NCBI RefSeq assembly: GCF_002443255.2
Contig: NW_019211455.1
Coordinates: forward strand, 44,192,233 to 44,256,232
Direction of reading: 5' to 3'
DNA: 64,000 nt
From: Varroa destructor
Lineage: Eukaryota; Arthropoda; Arachnida; Mesostigmata; Varroidae
The position numbers and the translations under genes were made by a program. Below, one piece after another: positions 1-12,255 of this stretch. Each line of letters starts with the position of its first letter. Within the stretch, counting starts at the first letter, position 1. The notes below the pieces were generated by a model, which saw nothing but the letters and a program-made list of their open reading frames with translations, was not told the DNA's origin and made no database searches.

Positions 1-2755
1 GTTGTTAAATGCTGTCCAAACCTGACGATGAAATTTCTCCGTGTACTTACCGAGTGCTACTATCAGTAAAGCAAATCTATGTATCTCTGACAAGTTCGCT
101 GGGCTAAAGGCAGAGTAAGCGCGAGTCAACTAGATGATCGACATGATTCGAAGGGAGGATTGATCGAGCGTGCAAAACCCACATAGGGCACCAATGCCAC
201 AGGGAGCTGTCATATACTTCAGTACAAGCAGCTTCCACAACGTGGTAATTCAATTCATATAATGAGCAAACGTGCATGCATTGCAGGTACGATTATTACT
301 ATTTCTTACACGAATTCTCAAGCCGTTGCTGAGCGTCACGACCCTCGTGTCTCAATGGTGTGGCTTCGCGCCTCCTGTTGTTGTAGCCAGCTATATCCAA
401 CTCAGCAATTAGCACATCAACATCAAACCGTAGGATTTACACAGTCCAGAAAATTGCGACAATCCTTCTAGCTCCTTCTGTCTAAAGATCAGAGTGGGCG
501 CGGCCGATCCCCTACTGCCCACTGTCATCAGCATGTCGTACAATACCCTTTCTTCAAATTCGTGCTCAGAGCTTAGGTCTTCATTCTGGCTTTGTTAAGT
601 GTTGAATCCCAAAGTGGTAGAGATTATTAGCTAGAGCCATGGCCTTTGATTAGCTGAAACGGTTTTTGTCGAGCTCAACAATACATTCATACCATAACGA
701 ATTTTCTGTAGCTACTGGCGGATGTTAAATTGGCCTCAATCTTTGTGCAAAGATACAGAGGTAACTATAAGGTTGGACGTCTGCTCTGTCCTCTAGTTCA
801 ATGCTGATAGTCCTTAGGATACTTTTATATAAATATCGTGCGATCGACTGCAACTAGCTACAAAACCGATACCTTTACTCCATCCCGTACGTTGCCCAAC
901 TCTTTCGATAGAACCTCTATACTTGTTTAATTGGAGCACGCGGATCTGGTTGAGTCTGACCGATCGACTTCGGCATGACAGGAAAGCTGTCTAAACTGAA
1001 AAACCTACGCGGTCCTAGCTTGGTTATGGCCTCGGTAGTATTTCGGGAGAAGGTGCGTTTGTAACGTTTTGTAGGATTCCTAGGTCGGGAGCATGAAAAT
1101 TAATAGACAGAACGAAGAAACTCTGTCGTTGCAGGATCTCGTAGCTTGAAGAGCAGCTGCGTTCGGGTGTGACACTGGTATTGCTTCACGGTGACTGCCG
1201 ATACAACTCTTCGGTCGTACACTGTAGTCATCTCGGAATTCGTAATGGCTTCTTCTCACGTAATAGATGGTTTCTGGAAGGTCCAGAATATAGCTCTGTA
1301 TGCAGGATTGCGAAAAGGTGACTGCATCAGAACTTAAGTCAGTAGAAGAGCGACTAAGGCAGTGGCTGCAAACAGGGCGAAAGGGTGATCGTCGCTGCGT
1401 CCGTGTGACAGTAGGTGTTTTCAGCATCATTCTCAGTAATCGCCCTGTTGATTTGGTTAACCAAAGTTGGGGAACTAGGCCTCATCAATACCTTCGTTAA
1501 CAATGGGCATTTTACACTACAACCTGCATGGTAATATGGAAAAGTTGTTTCGAAACCGCGACATGACTGTAGAAACACTACAAGCAAAAACGATGCCTTA
1601 CAAGAACGGACAAACCCAGCGACCTGACGAGAATCCACTTCTACGAGGTAGTTGAATAAAAGCGAGGGGTTTGCAACGGTCTACCTCAGGTATACGATAC
1701 ATTGAAGGGCCGATATGTGATTCTAAGGATTGATAATTTACACTTAATATAATTGAGATTTAGGTTGTACTTCAATAATTTTCGAAAAGACGGTGAAGGC
1801 TTGCTTCGAGCATAACTTGTTCCGTGGTAATTACTTCGGACTAATCCGCTTTACCGACTAATAAACAAGGACAATTAGGGAGTGCTGTGAGTCGAAATTA
1901 TCAGCTGTTAATTCGGTTTGATTTTGTTTTCTCTGACCTCTCTGTTCAGAGTCTTAACCATCGCTTAGGTATCCAAAAGCTTGAAATATCCATTATAATT
2001 TCTAGTAAAAGGTGTACAATACCTAGACGAACGCAAAATCGAGGACGTAATAGAAAAATACATATTGGATTACAGATGATGAAGGAAACGAGACCGAATC
2101 GGTTATAAAAGTAGCGGAGCTTTCCGTGTTGGGAGAGTTGTATACATATGTAATATATTTTGATTCCTAGTCATAGTAAAATTACTTCTTTTTACTCACT
2201 TGGAACTTTGCACACGTATTTCGCCTATACTATATGACTGACATGCACATTTCTAAACGACACGTTTCCTTATGTAATTATTTTCTTATAATTTACGGTT
2301 AATGGTTATATCTTTTGTCTCACAACCCTTCATACATTGTTCGTGTATCTATGGTATATTTTTAAAAAATAAAGCGAACATTTGTTATTTAGGTAGAAAT
2401 GTGTCTGAGCAATTATCAATAATCTATTCCTTTGTTCCTATTGTTGTTGCTTATTACGGGCAGCGCTTGAGTTCTTCTGTAAAGCCAGCAACACGCACAC
2501 TATGTTATAAAATAGATACTTTAAGTTTTGTGTTCAAGTTTCAAGGTAGTGTCGTCGGCGAAGTTTCTTCCAAACGGCCAGCTATTAACATAAATAAGAT
2601 GTGATACGTTATACTGTCACGTCCAATAACTAGCCCGCTTTGTATCATAGCATACGGGAAACGTTCTAGTGCCTCAAAAGATTTTCATTAATAACGAGTA
2701 AACTAATAATGACACTATAATATATTTTTAATTACATACGCTTTTAAATAATATG
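1..2755. other. Unassigned non-coding region
   Basis: I see no recognisable gene here. Short reading frames of 60-116 codons occur on both strands, but they overlap each other and carry no domain I know. The stretch from about 2.1 kb onward is clearly more AT-rich than the first 2 kb. No microsatellite longer than a few units was seen. A short exon of a split gene cannot be excluded. Confidence 0.5.
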
Positions 2756-2761
2756 CTAATG

Positions 2762-2781
2762 GCCAACAGGTGCCTGTTGGC
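2762..2781. repeat. Perfect short hairpin
   Basis: A 9-bp perfect inverted repeat (GCCAACAGG and CCTGTTGGC) is separated by only two bases. It sits in AT-rich DNA where chance GC-rich pairing is less expected. A two-base loop is too tight for a stable RNA stem to the tip, so a near-palindromic protein-binding site or a cruciform is as likely as an RNA structure. It is not linked to any gene I can identify. Confidence 0.6.
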
Positions 2782-5700
2782 TTCTGTTGAACGGAATCAG
2801 CTAGATTCTGTAACGGATGTTCTTTCATTGCCTGTTGAAATACGATTTTGTCAGCCTTCCGCTATCCAGGAACCGATCAACTTTATTCACCGATGGCGAT
2901 AATAGAACGGTAACAGTCCGTATTTTTCAACGTCGGACCATTCCTCTTGTAGAACGGGTTCGCGACAAGTGCTGCGCCTATAGCGGCTTTTTCGCGCCGA
3001 GGACTTACCCGAGCTCGTAGAACCCTCCCAAGTAGACAGATGTCGACTATGAATTGTCGATAGTCTTTCATCATCGATGCGTTGTGGCGCCTTGATCAAG
3101 AAAGCGATTTTTGACCGTCACAATAGTAATAGCGCGCCGACGTCTCGGATTTTGAATAAACTGTGTCTTGAAGGTATAGCGAAAAAAATCGGAAAATCCA
3201 AAAGGAAAGATTGAGTAGACCTTTTACAAGCATTGGTAATATGTAATACTTGTCACGTACAAGCAAATGCAATTATGATTATTACAAAATCGCTATCTTC
3301 GATACCTCAGACTTAAAGAAGACCAGCGATGATGTCATCGAAATGGGGAAAACGAACCTCCAGATCTCCACCCGCTGAAAGGATCACGTCTGCTGGAGGT
3401 GCGAGCTTTTTGTGCCTCTTATTGTTACTGTTGCCTTGTTGCTTGATAACATTTCTCTCTCTTTTTCGTTTATCTGAAAGACCGATTCTGCTACAACTAC
3501 GTTGAAAACCTCACGAAGCGCTGAAGCTTTGATCGATTCGATATGGACGTCAGCGAAGTGTCGTTAAGTTCAAAGTGTCGCCAAGCACACGATCATGTTC
3601 CGAGTGGGTTGGAGGCACTGAAAAATGTTGACGGCGCACAGACGAAAGGTTGACACGGTTGTGGACAGAAAAAAAGCTGTCTGGTCTGTAGAATCGGAAA
3701 AATCAGCTGGACATCTCAACAGCCGAAAACTCCTTCGAAAGAACGACATGGCATAGCCGGGTACCACTGAATAGTATGGACAAAAAAATATAGCGGCGCA
3801 TATTAGAGAACGGAGCCAATAAACGAAAAGGATAAGGGGTACCAAGGTAAGTCTTAGATTGCAAGATGATTCAATACGGCACAAATAAAAAGGTGAACAG
3901 CGAAAAGACATCGAAGCAATGCACAGAAACCCTGTTAACACCTAATACATATGGATGTATTAAAATGCGCTTACAAATAGACATCTCAGGTGCTCGGAAA
4001 TGCTTTGTTCCCGTCTGCATGGTAGGTTATTGTAGGTAGTGGGTTGTGTTCGAAAATGGCGAGGATGTACCGGCTATAACCACCTCTATAACATTCATCG
4101 TTGACTCTTGAAGAAGAGTATCTCAACTGTGAAAACGGTAACGATCTTTTGATTCATCGCAGCTCCCGGCGACAATGATCGCTGGGTTAATCGATCATCT
4201 AAAGAGCAGGCAATTTTCGACGTCACCTGAATACTTTGATTGAGTACAGCTTCGAATATGGCGGGACGTATCCGTTCCAGACAGATTTCTTGCAAACAAG
4301 AAAAAAAATGGAATAAGTAACGACAGAAAGAACACACCAGTTCTGTAAATCTTTTTTTCCGAATGTTGGGCAGTGGAAAGCTACCATATAGGAAAAATAT
4401 CGTAGAAGGTATAATCAGTCTTTGCCGGCCTCTTGCCGTAATATTCAACTTCTCGGTAACAGGAACGGCACATCCGTAAGTATCTTAAACAGTTATTGTT
4501 TAATTGATTGACTTTTAGAATGAACACGCAAATGGAACAACTGGGTTTGTGGTCATGCCAGGCAGCGAAAGGACACTAGAGACCGAAATAGAATATCACT
4601 TAATTTTCTATCCTATAAGTCGTTTTATTTTTTTCAAAGCGAATATCGATGAAATACTTTTTGTCGACGAAGTAGCAACAATTGACAAATTGATTTTTTG
4701 CCGTATATTGATGTATCTTCTGTCGCTGATACGTGCCTTCACCATAGTTATTCTTATTTTGATGTAGTTCTGGGCCTCGCTTCCATTCTGCTTCTTTTAG
4801 GGACGGATTCGTAGAAATAGCGTTAAACAAGCTAATAGGGGTCGTCAGGCTGGAGGAAAGCACTTTTATATTAGCTATACAGTAGATAGTCGTTGAATTC
4901 CTGTTACTTTTGTAGTTTCGCTTGTAGTGGAAGAAAGAATACAAGGCCGGTTTGCGACCAGCCCTGCTGTCAAAGGAGCCTTTCGTTTCGGGCAAATTGG
5001 CTTTACGGCATTTTTTACTACTATGGCATATTGGAAGTTGCTCTATATCGAATAGCATCAGCAGTGTTATAATTAGACTCGGCCAAGCGAACGCATAGAA
5101 TGACCGAAACGAGCATCAGCCGACCACGGCCGCAATGTACCAGTATGTCTTTTTGCCATAATTAGGATTTACGCGAGAAATGGTCAACATAAAACCTTAC
5201 TATGGTAATTAACGAGTACTTTTTGAAGCTATTTCGATTTAATATGCAGTGTACGATATTCTACAAAACTAGCCATATAATGGCGCTGCTTATACAACAG
5301 GATTCCTATGTGAGAGAATGAAGTTTTTAATAGATATATATGTATCTCTTGTCCTACATAAATGTTTCGAGCTTTGCGTCCATCATTGCTAGGCACGGCT
5401 GGCTTCTATAACAAAACGAATTGTATCTACACCAGGGATCACATGTAGACCATTCCGCGTGCCTGAGTTCAGTAATCACCACCACAGTGACTTTTCCATA
5501 TCTAATCTCATGTGTCTTGTTCATTGTTTCCTTAGTTTGATCATATCGCGTCTGTCAAAGGTGCTAAGCCATGTTAATACTAGCAAACCATTAAGGGAAA
5601 GCAATTACCGCAATACTTTTTCCCAACCACCTCCGTAGCCCCCCTGCTTGACGTTCCTGAATGCACCCAGCCACTAGCGTGACTGGAAATAGCAACGGCA

Positions 5701-6208
5701 ACAACAGTTTGAGATCTTGAACAGAACACAGGGTATCCTTTACACTTTGTGCGTGAGAAACACGACCCGACTGTAGCTACCGCGGAACGATAGCTAAAAG
5801 TAACACAGGATTCCTGTGGGCAGATAGACAAAAGTTGCGGCTGAGCGTGTCACTATGCGGGAATACAAGCAAGTGTACACACCTAAAAGAGGCAAAATGG
5901 GGCAGACGCTGAAACAGAATCAAACGCTCGCAGGCGTCGAGGATATTACCCAGCTCCCATCAAAGACGCCAGTCTACAAGTTGTCGACGTTGAAGAAGTC
6001 GAGGCAAAGTGCGAACGAGACACGATACCTTTTGGTGTTAAACCACAAGAGAGCGATCGAACTGTGATATGAAAATGACGTGAACGAATTGGCGAGCCGC
6101 GTCGACGTTCCCGGTTACACAAAACACTGTGTGTCCCTTCCTGTAATTTGTAGCGCTGGCTGGTTGTGATCGCTATGTTTATTTGGACAGGAAATAGTTG
6201 AAATAAGT
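2782..6208. other. Unassigned non-coding region
   Basis: Nothing identifiable. Reading frames up to 152 codons exist (the longest is on the minus strand at 4600-5058), but none has a recognisable motif. A good isolated splice-donor match (AAG followed by GTAAGT) lies near 3845. The frame reading into it has a stop only a few codons upstream, so I do not call an exon. A 70-codon ATG frame at 5855-6067 is rich in Lys, Arg and Gln, with A at position -3 of the start, but it matches nothing I know. Confidence 0.45.
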
Positions 6209-6232
6209 AAAAAAAAAAAGAAAGAGAGAGAG
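6209..6232. repeat. Poly-A tract followed by GA microsatellite
   Basis: A run of 11 A is followed by G, AAA and a short (GA) run. It lies about 20 bases upstream of a Tc1/mariner-like terminus. The A run could be a retroposed tail or simple slippage; nothing decides between them. Confidence 0.8.
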
Positions 6233-6250
6233 AAAGGGATTATAGATACA

Positions 6251-6295
6251 TACAGGGTGTAGTAAAAGCTTTTGACAATTTTAAAGAAAGCCTTT
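6251..6295 (+). mobile_element. Possible Tc1/mariner-like terminal sequence
   Basis: The sequence reads TA followed by CAGGGTGTAGTAAAAG. Its next 20 or so bases align with the terminus-like sequence at 51881-51920: shared ACAGGGTG, then AAAAG, then TGA, then TTTTA-rich sequence. A TA immediately before the first C is the target-site dinucleotide expected for Tc1/mariner elements, and CAGGGTG followed by AAAAG is typical of termini in that superfamily. No transposase frame and no opposite inverted end were found nearby, so this would be an orphan end or MITE-like remnant. The family assignment is inference from two or three short matches. Confidence 0.4.
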
Positions 6296-9200
6296 TACAC
6301 TCATCGCGCTTTTTTTGAGCTGTCATAGAAGAACTTTTCCTACAACATGCAGAAAAACCTGTAAAAGGACGCTTTTTCAACGTATTCAAAAAGTTTTGCC
6401 TTATTATATATATCAAAACGGAAAAAAGGTAAGAAGACAGATGAATGCGAGATAGTGAAGGAAGTGTATGCAACGGCGAATAAGCTAAACAGAGAGATAC
6501 TGATTGCATCTATTACATGTTATGGGAAAACAAGGCAAGAAACAAGTGAATTAAAATTAAGGCGAGCTAGCTAAAATACTGCGGCACAATGGACGTCGAA
6601 CGAGAAAAAAGAAGAACATCTTGATTTACCTAAACAAATTTTATCAGGTTTGTCTATTTCAGCTGATGTAAACGATTTTCGATTCGAGGCCATGGGATGC
6701 CTTAACTGAAGGAATAAGTTAAAGACTATGGAGACAAGATATACATCTACTTTATCGTGTAAAATTTTGTAGAATATTTTCATTTTATCGAGTAGATGGA
6801 TTCGCAAATCGTTGTACCGTTGTTTACAGATAAGTAGATAATAATTTTGATGGACTGATACTCGACTATAAGCTCCGAAACGAAAGGAACAAAACTGCCA
6901 AAAAAACGCTTCCAGTGTGAGTATTTTATGTTAAAATTACGATCTCGGTAAAAATTGTGTCGAAACAAATTGATATTCATTTTATTTAGACAAAACTCTG
7001 GCCTGTTATTTTTTAAATTATAATTTATGTTTCAGTCTATATTCACTCAATAAACGCTAGCTTTTTAAGGACTTTACTCACTATTCAGTTGGTGTAAAAA
7101 ACTGGTACACTGACAGATTCGCTCCCATAGATTTGTTCAAGTTTGATGGTCACGCATCTTCACGCACAAGTTATCCTGGCTTATACCAAATGTCTCAAAA
7201 TGTTGGCTTGAGACCAGTCTGCGCTATTACAACTAAACAGATCATGAAGGTCCTGAAAACAACATTATAAACACAAACACAATAGACAAAAGCGGAAATC
7301 TCAAACTGCCAAGAATCGTTTTGTCACTCGTCAAATGAGCAATCTGCTTACTTATTACATTTTAGTTATTTGCTCCTATTTATTGCGCCAAAAATCCATC
7401 CAAATCGAGCAGCACTTCTTTACGTGAACTGTTTCCATAATATTGTTACCCCCCCTAAAATTCCCCATTACCTGTTCTATTCGATTCTGTTCTGTGCAAG
7501 CCACATGCTTCTGTGAATTTCTCTTTCGGTTCCTCTCATTCGTTTTCGAACTCTGCTCCTTCTCGTGATTTTTGCAACGATACGCCCTGTCGACAGACTT
7601 TACCGCCCTAGATTTGGATCGCACCATAGCGCATCACCTTCTCCACAGCTATCCGCTGTCAACAACGTGGCACCGTTCACATTTTGGAAAATATTCCCGT
7701 TAAGCAAGCAGCGAAAAAATATGGCTCGCACAGCGAATAGTGTCAATACCTGCTTTTGGTAACACAAAACTCCCAGAACCCCAGGCGCCCCAAGCGACCC
7801 TGCTTACGATGTGTTGTCGCCTGCAAACGAGGGGCCTTGCACAAGGTTTTTAATAGTAATGCTGTCGACGAAAGCCCATCCGTGTCAAAGTAAGAAAATA
7901 GTTCGGGCGAACTGTTTCGTGACTTCAAGAAACCGAAACAACCAAAAAGACTATAGCCGCCCAGGACATGGAGGCTTTGCTTCTGCAAAGGTGCAACGAG
8001 GCTAAGGCAAGAAAGTCAAGGAAACACTTTGCAACAGTCACAACCTGTGACGGCGAAATGCTGCTCCCAATAGCGCAACAAAGATTTGCAGAAGTCCGTA
8101 AATATAGGGCCTTTTTTTCAAATGAGATGCACCCCTAGGACGATGCGATGCGTGTGGTATTACGACGGAAGCAAGAGCAACTAGGTTAGTGATCCATGGC
8201 CTTACAATGCACTGAAGCAATCACATAATGACAGAGAATGGCTGGGATAGAAGCACACGAAGGTGAATATTGCAAGCCTCAAAAGCCGCACTACAAGAAC
8301 AAAATACTGACTATCCGAGATATCAGATAAAATTCCAGGTGAAAGAGATAGGTAAAAAATATATTTTCTAGGTCCCACATTGACGGTCTAAAAAGGCAGC
8401 ACTTGTTTAATTTATTTCAAAATATGTTTCATTTATTACGTACTGAGTTAAATGACTTATAGTTTTGTGTTCCACCTTGAAATATCGCTATTTGAGAATG
8501 GAATCAATATTGTTTGGTTGAATTTACCACCCTGCATTTACTCCATCGACCCCTTTTTACCTAGTTTAAAATAAGTAAAAAAAAAAAGCTACTGGATAAT
8601 CGGTCGACGGGGCTATGGTTATCCTAACCCACAGAACAAGAGGGACTGTTCTTCATTTGGCTTACTTGAGTTGGTATTATCTACGTATTACGTTAGTTTT
8701 ATGTTATTTTCGCAAAATTTAGATTGTTTGTGCTACTCTCGCACTTCGACTACTTTTGCCTGCTTTTTTTTGCTTCATTCTGAATCAGTCATTTTATAAC
8801 TAGACAAAAAAAAGCGTTTACTTACGACGGAGGTTTTTCCTTGAGTATGTATAGGATACAATAATTTTGCGTACCTTTTAAAAATATGTTTCATTCTGCT
8901 CTAGCCGCTGTTAAACGCTTTCCTTCGCACTGTTATACTTGCATATTTGGACATCCCTTGTAGCTCCGCTATAGTTCACTTAGTACGTGTTATAACTAAG
9001 CAACGATATAGATCAACAGATATAATCAAAAGGAATAGATTCAATTGTAGCTCACAGTATCAATCTATTCAAAAACAGACTGTTATGATGAAGGCAAATG
9101 ACCATCGAGATAATCGAAGGCATGCACTTTGCGAGAAAATTGCAAAGCTCTAGACAAAACATGCAAAGCCGGCCGCTAGGTCCCGTCCGACGTCAGGGTG

Positions 9201-9600
9201 AAGTTAGCACCGAAGAATCGCCCCTAGGAATTGACGCGGTGCTTCGCCTTTAGTTAGCTTGTTTTCGTGATCGGAACGTTGTTGTGCAATAACACACAAC
9301 TAAACTAGCCTACATCGGCTATATATAGGCAAAGGGCGAAAGTATCGAACACCAAACGATATTAATTTTCATTTACGACGATGAAGTACTATCGAAAACG
9401 ATAAAACGGAGCTTATCGAATTATCATTGGCGCATGCTTGCAAAACGGTCTGAATCGAAACGAATCAAAGTGAGAGCAACAATGGTAAGGGTAATTGTGG
9501 GTGGATGTAAAAGACAGATTAGCTTTTTTACTGTCATGTAAGATTTCTGCATTAAACCGGACCTCCTTTTAGTCAAATCGTGTACGTTTCGGAAGCAAAC
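6296..9600. other. Unassigned AT-rich region
   Basis: No gene recognised. The region contains homopolymer A and T runs, for example near 8580 and 8765. A minus-strand frame of 83 codons at 7376-7627 is rich in Lys, Arg and Asn but lacks a domain. Nothing resembles transposase downstream of the mariner-like terminus at 6251. Confidence 0.45.
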
Positions 9601-9620
9601 GTAGGCTATTGAAAGAAAAT

Positions 9621-9700
9621 CGCGCGGGAAATTTTGAAAAATCAAATCAGTCGAAGCAGATCATCGAAAACTTTTCGGATCAAAGCGCGCGGGCAAATTT
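9621..9700. repeat. Spaced pair of CGCGCGGG/AAATTT motifs
   Basis: CGCGCGGG followed by an AAATTT-like run occurs at 9621-9635 and again at 9686-9700, 65 bases apart in the same orientation. Each is followed by an A-rich string. The surrounding 250 bases also repeat TCAAATC and ATCGG words. It may be a decayed tandem duplication; no function is visible. Confidence 0.5.
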
Positions 9701-12099
9701 AAGAAATAGATTGGATATGTTTCAAAATAACTCATTTAGAATTTTTGAAACCATATCGGGCGGTTTTTTAATCAAATCGGACACTTTTCAAGTTATCGTA
9801 TCGGGCTCAATGGAACATTCTTCTAATAGACTGCTCGCAACCTGAAAAAAATACCATTTTATTTAAACTGAGCTTTTTTGTAAAAAGTAGAGTATCAAGC
9901 AGTATTGAAGGTAACGGTTTATACACCGTTACGCAATGAGGACTTATAGCGACCAGAGAACAAGGCTTCTTCTGCAAAACGTTTGAAGTATGCTTTCCTT
10001 TGTAGAGAATATGGAGCAGACACTGGGCTGTTAGTTTGCAAAGAGTCTAATTTGATTTGGGTATTCTTCGACTTCCTTTGAAAGCTGTCCAAATCAAAGT
10101 AAAAAATGGTAATACATATACATTTTATGTCGGGTACAGCTTTGTATTGGACAAGTCGATGAGACACACGAAAACAAAGTAGTTCTGGAAATACTACGAC
10201 TTCGTTACTTAGATGGCGTAGCGTTAACACAAGGCCTTGCAAGTAGTGATAGCTATAGTAACCTACGCTGAGCGACTGTGATCAAGGGTTTCTAGGCACA
10301 AAAGAGCCTGAACAAATGAAAAACCAACTTAATTTTAATTAAGTTGCAGGATTTCCCTCAACTCACACTGCACAAAATCGAAGTGGAATTACATTACTAA
10401 ATCTTTCATTTAGACACAATAGCAGCAGCAAAAGCATTTAGATCAAATTTCTATTGGCGTACGCGTTCGCCTGCTCCTTGGATCGGCTGTACTGGGTACT
10501 CTGTCTATCCAAGAATATCATCAGTATAAGCTCTCGCGCACTTTAATAGATACTAGCGCCCAAATTTCGTGAGCGCATTCAGCGTCATTTCGCATAGGCC
10601 CAACTTTCCCCATCTACACTCATGTCACTATCTTAAACAATGAAAAATGCGAGTAACGTTGCCCGAGTTAGCAGGCTCTTGTCAGCATAACAGTTAACAG
10701 GAACAAGTGCGCTCCATCTGCTTGCCAAACGTCGTTGTGTTCTAACAATTTAAGTTGCTTATATTGATTAATCGCTTAAGAAAGCCAAAGACAAGGCAAC
10801 CCCCTGCCTCGGCGGGACTGGGTCCGACCCAACGAAAAGCGTGGGCTGGCTCGCTACGTGATTTTCGGACGACGGCAATGATTCCGCCCAGGTGTAAGAA
10901 GCCAGCATGCTTTAGTGCGTATGTATAATTGTTGACGTCTATGATAATTAACCGGAGGATGCTCTTCAACATAAATCGTATTGAACGAGACGTGCAGATA
11001 ATAAGATCTCGTTTAAAAGTAATGTGTACTGATATATCACTCATTAATATCTGATCATGTCACGAATAGGAATCATAAAGATGGGGAAAAGTTTTTTGAC
11101 AATTTGAAATAAACTAATTAGTTACTCCTGCTACTTTGATAGACATTCAACGAACAAGCTCAAACTGCCAAAACACTTACTGTCTATATATGCTAATATA
11201 ATTTTGCGCTCCGTGAAAAAGGCACACAAGAGAGAACCCCATTTTGACCCAAGGACATTTGCAGATCCGAGCTTTGTTTGAAATTCACTGTAAACATATG
11301 AAACGGCTAATTAAGTTTGCATAACTTTTGATTTAAGTTCACCTTTAAGTTATACATGAAATGTAATTAAAAAAAGTTCAAGTAAGTGGGTTATGTAAGA
11401 AAAAATCTAAGAATGAAGTTTTTTTTTGTTACTACTTGGCTCGTAAAAAAATCCCACCCAAATCACTCGGCAATTACAATTCTGTTACCTTCCGCCGAAA
11501 CTGCGTGACACAAGAATAGGCCTAAAAGGACAACCAGTATCACTATGAAAACAGCCCTTCAGAACTTCACACTGAATAACGAGTCCGCTTTCTAATGATC
11601 ATTATCTATCGATACCTATCCCTATATGAAACAGTCATATCTTCTATCTATAACAGAAATCACTTGTAACCCATTTAACTTTCTTTTGATGATGATGAAT
11701 GATACCAACTTGCTACCCGATTGCAGATGGTCGGGGGTTGCTGCGTGTGCGTAAATACCTACATAGATTCCATTCACCGGGCACCTATACACACTGACGC
11801 ACTCAATTTCAAAATAGAGTAGCTTTCATTCCACGACTGTGCCGACAGTACCAATACCCTATTCATTTTATCTCACATAAATTGTTCAATATATAAGCTC
11901 TAATCTAATTTCTCTGTGTCCCAACCCTATGCACTTACCTGAATGGTGGGCATCGATTTACATCTCGCACATCAGACAGAGTCAGTATCAGACAATGCTC
12001 ATCTTTAATTCAGCACCGCCATAGCAACAATGTCTAGCCCCTTCTATACAACCACCTAGACAGATCAAGTACAAGGCACACGATTATTGGTATCTACAA
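9701..12099. other. Unassigned non-coding region
   Basis: No recognisable gene. Reading frames are at most 107 codons and are uninformative. The region includes the hairpin at 10325-10346, listed separately. From about 11.0 to 12.1 kb the sequence is AT-rich with many short homopolymers. Confidence 0.45.
10325..10346. repeat. Perfect 10-bp hairpin
   Basis: Two perfectly complementary 10-base arms (CAACTTAATT and AATTAAGTTG) are separated by TT. The sequence is AT-rich, so chance occurrence is more likely than for the GC-rich hairpin at 2762. It is not associated with a gene. Confidence 0.55.
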
Positions 12100-12216
12100 C
12101 TGTATATATATACAGTGGTATACAACATATGTATATATATATATGCCACCGTATCGATATGGCACAGAGTGGCAGAAGCAGACCTGGACTCAAAAAATCT
12201 ATCGTTTCTCTCTTTC

Positions 12217-12253
<37 letters not shown>
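12100..12253. repeat. AT microsatellite cluster
   Basis: Three TA tracts lie within 155 bases: a 16-bp perfect palindrome of CTG, TA repeats and CAG at 12100-12115, a (TA) run near 12130-12144, and the longest tract in the window, (AT)17 at 12220-12253. Reading frames across this block encode Tyr-Ile repeats and are artefacts of the repeat. Confidence 0.9.

Positions 12254-12255
<2 letters not shown>

Noticed and set aside
3570..3941. 123-codon minus-strand frame
   Set aside because: Phe/Leu/Cys-rich without any motif; overlapping donor-like string on the opposite strand gave no usable exon either.
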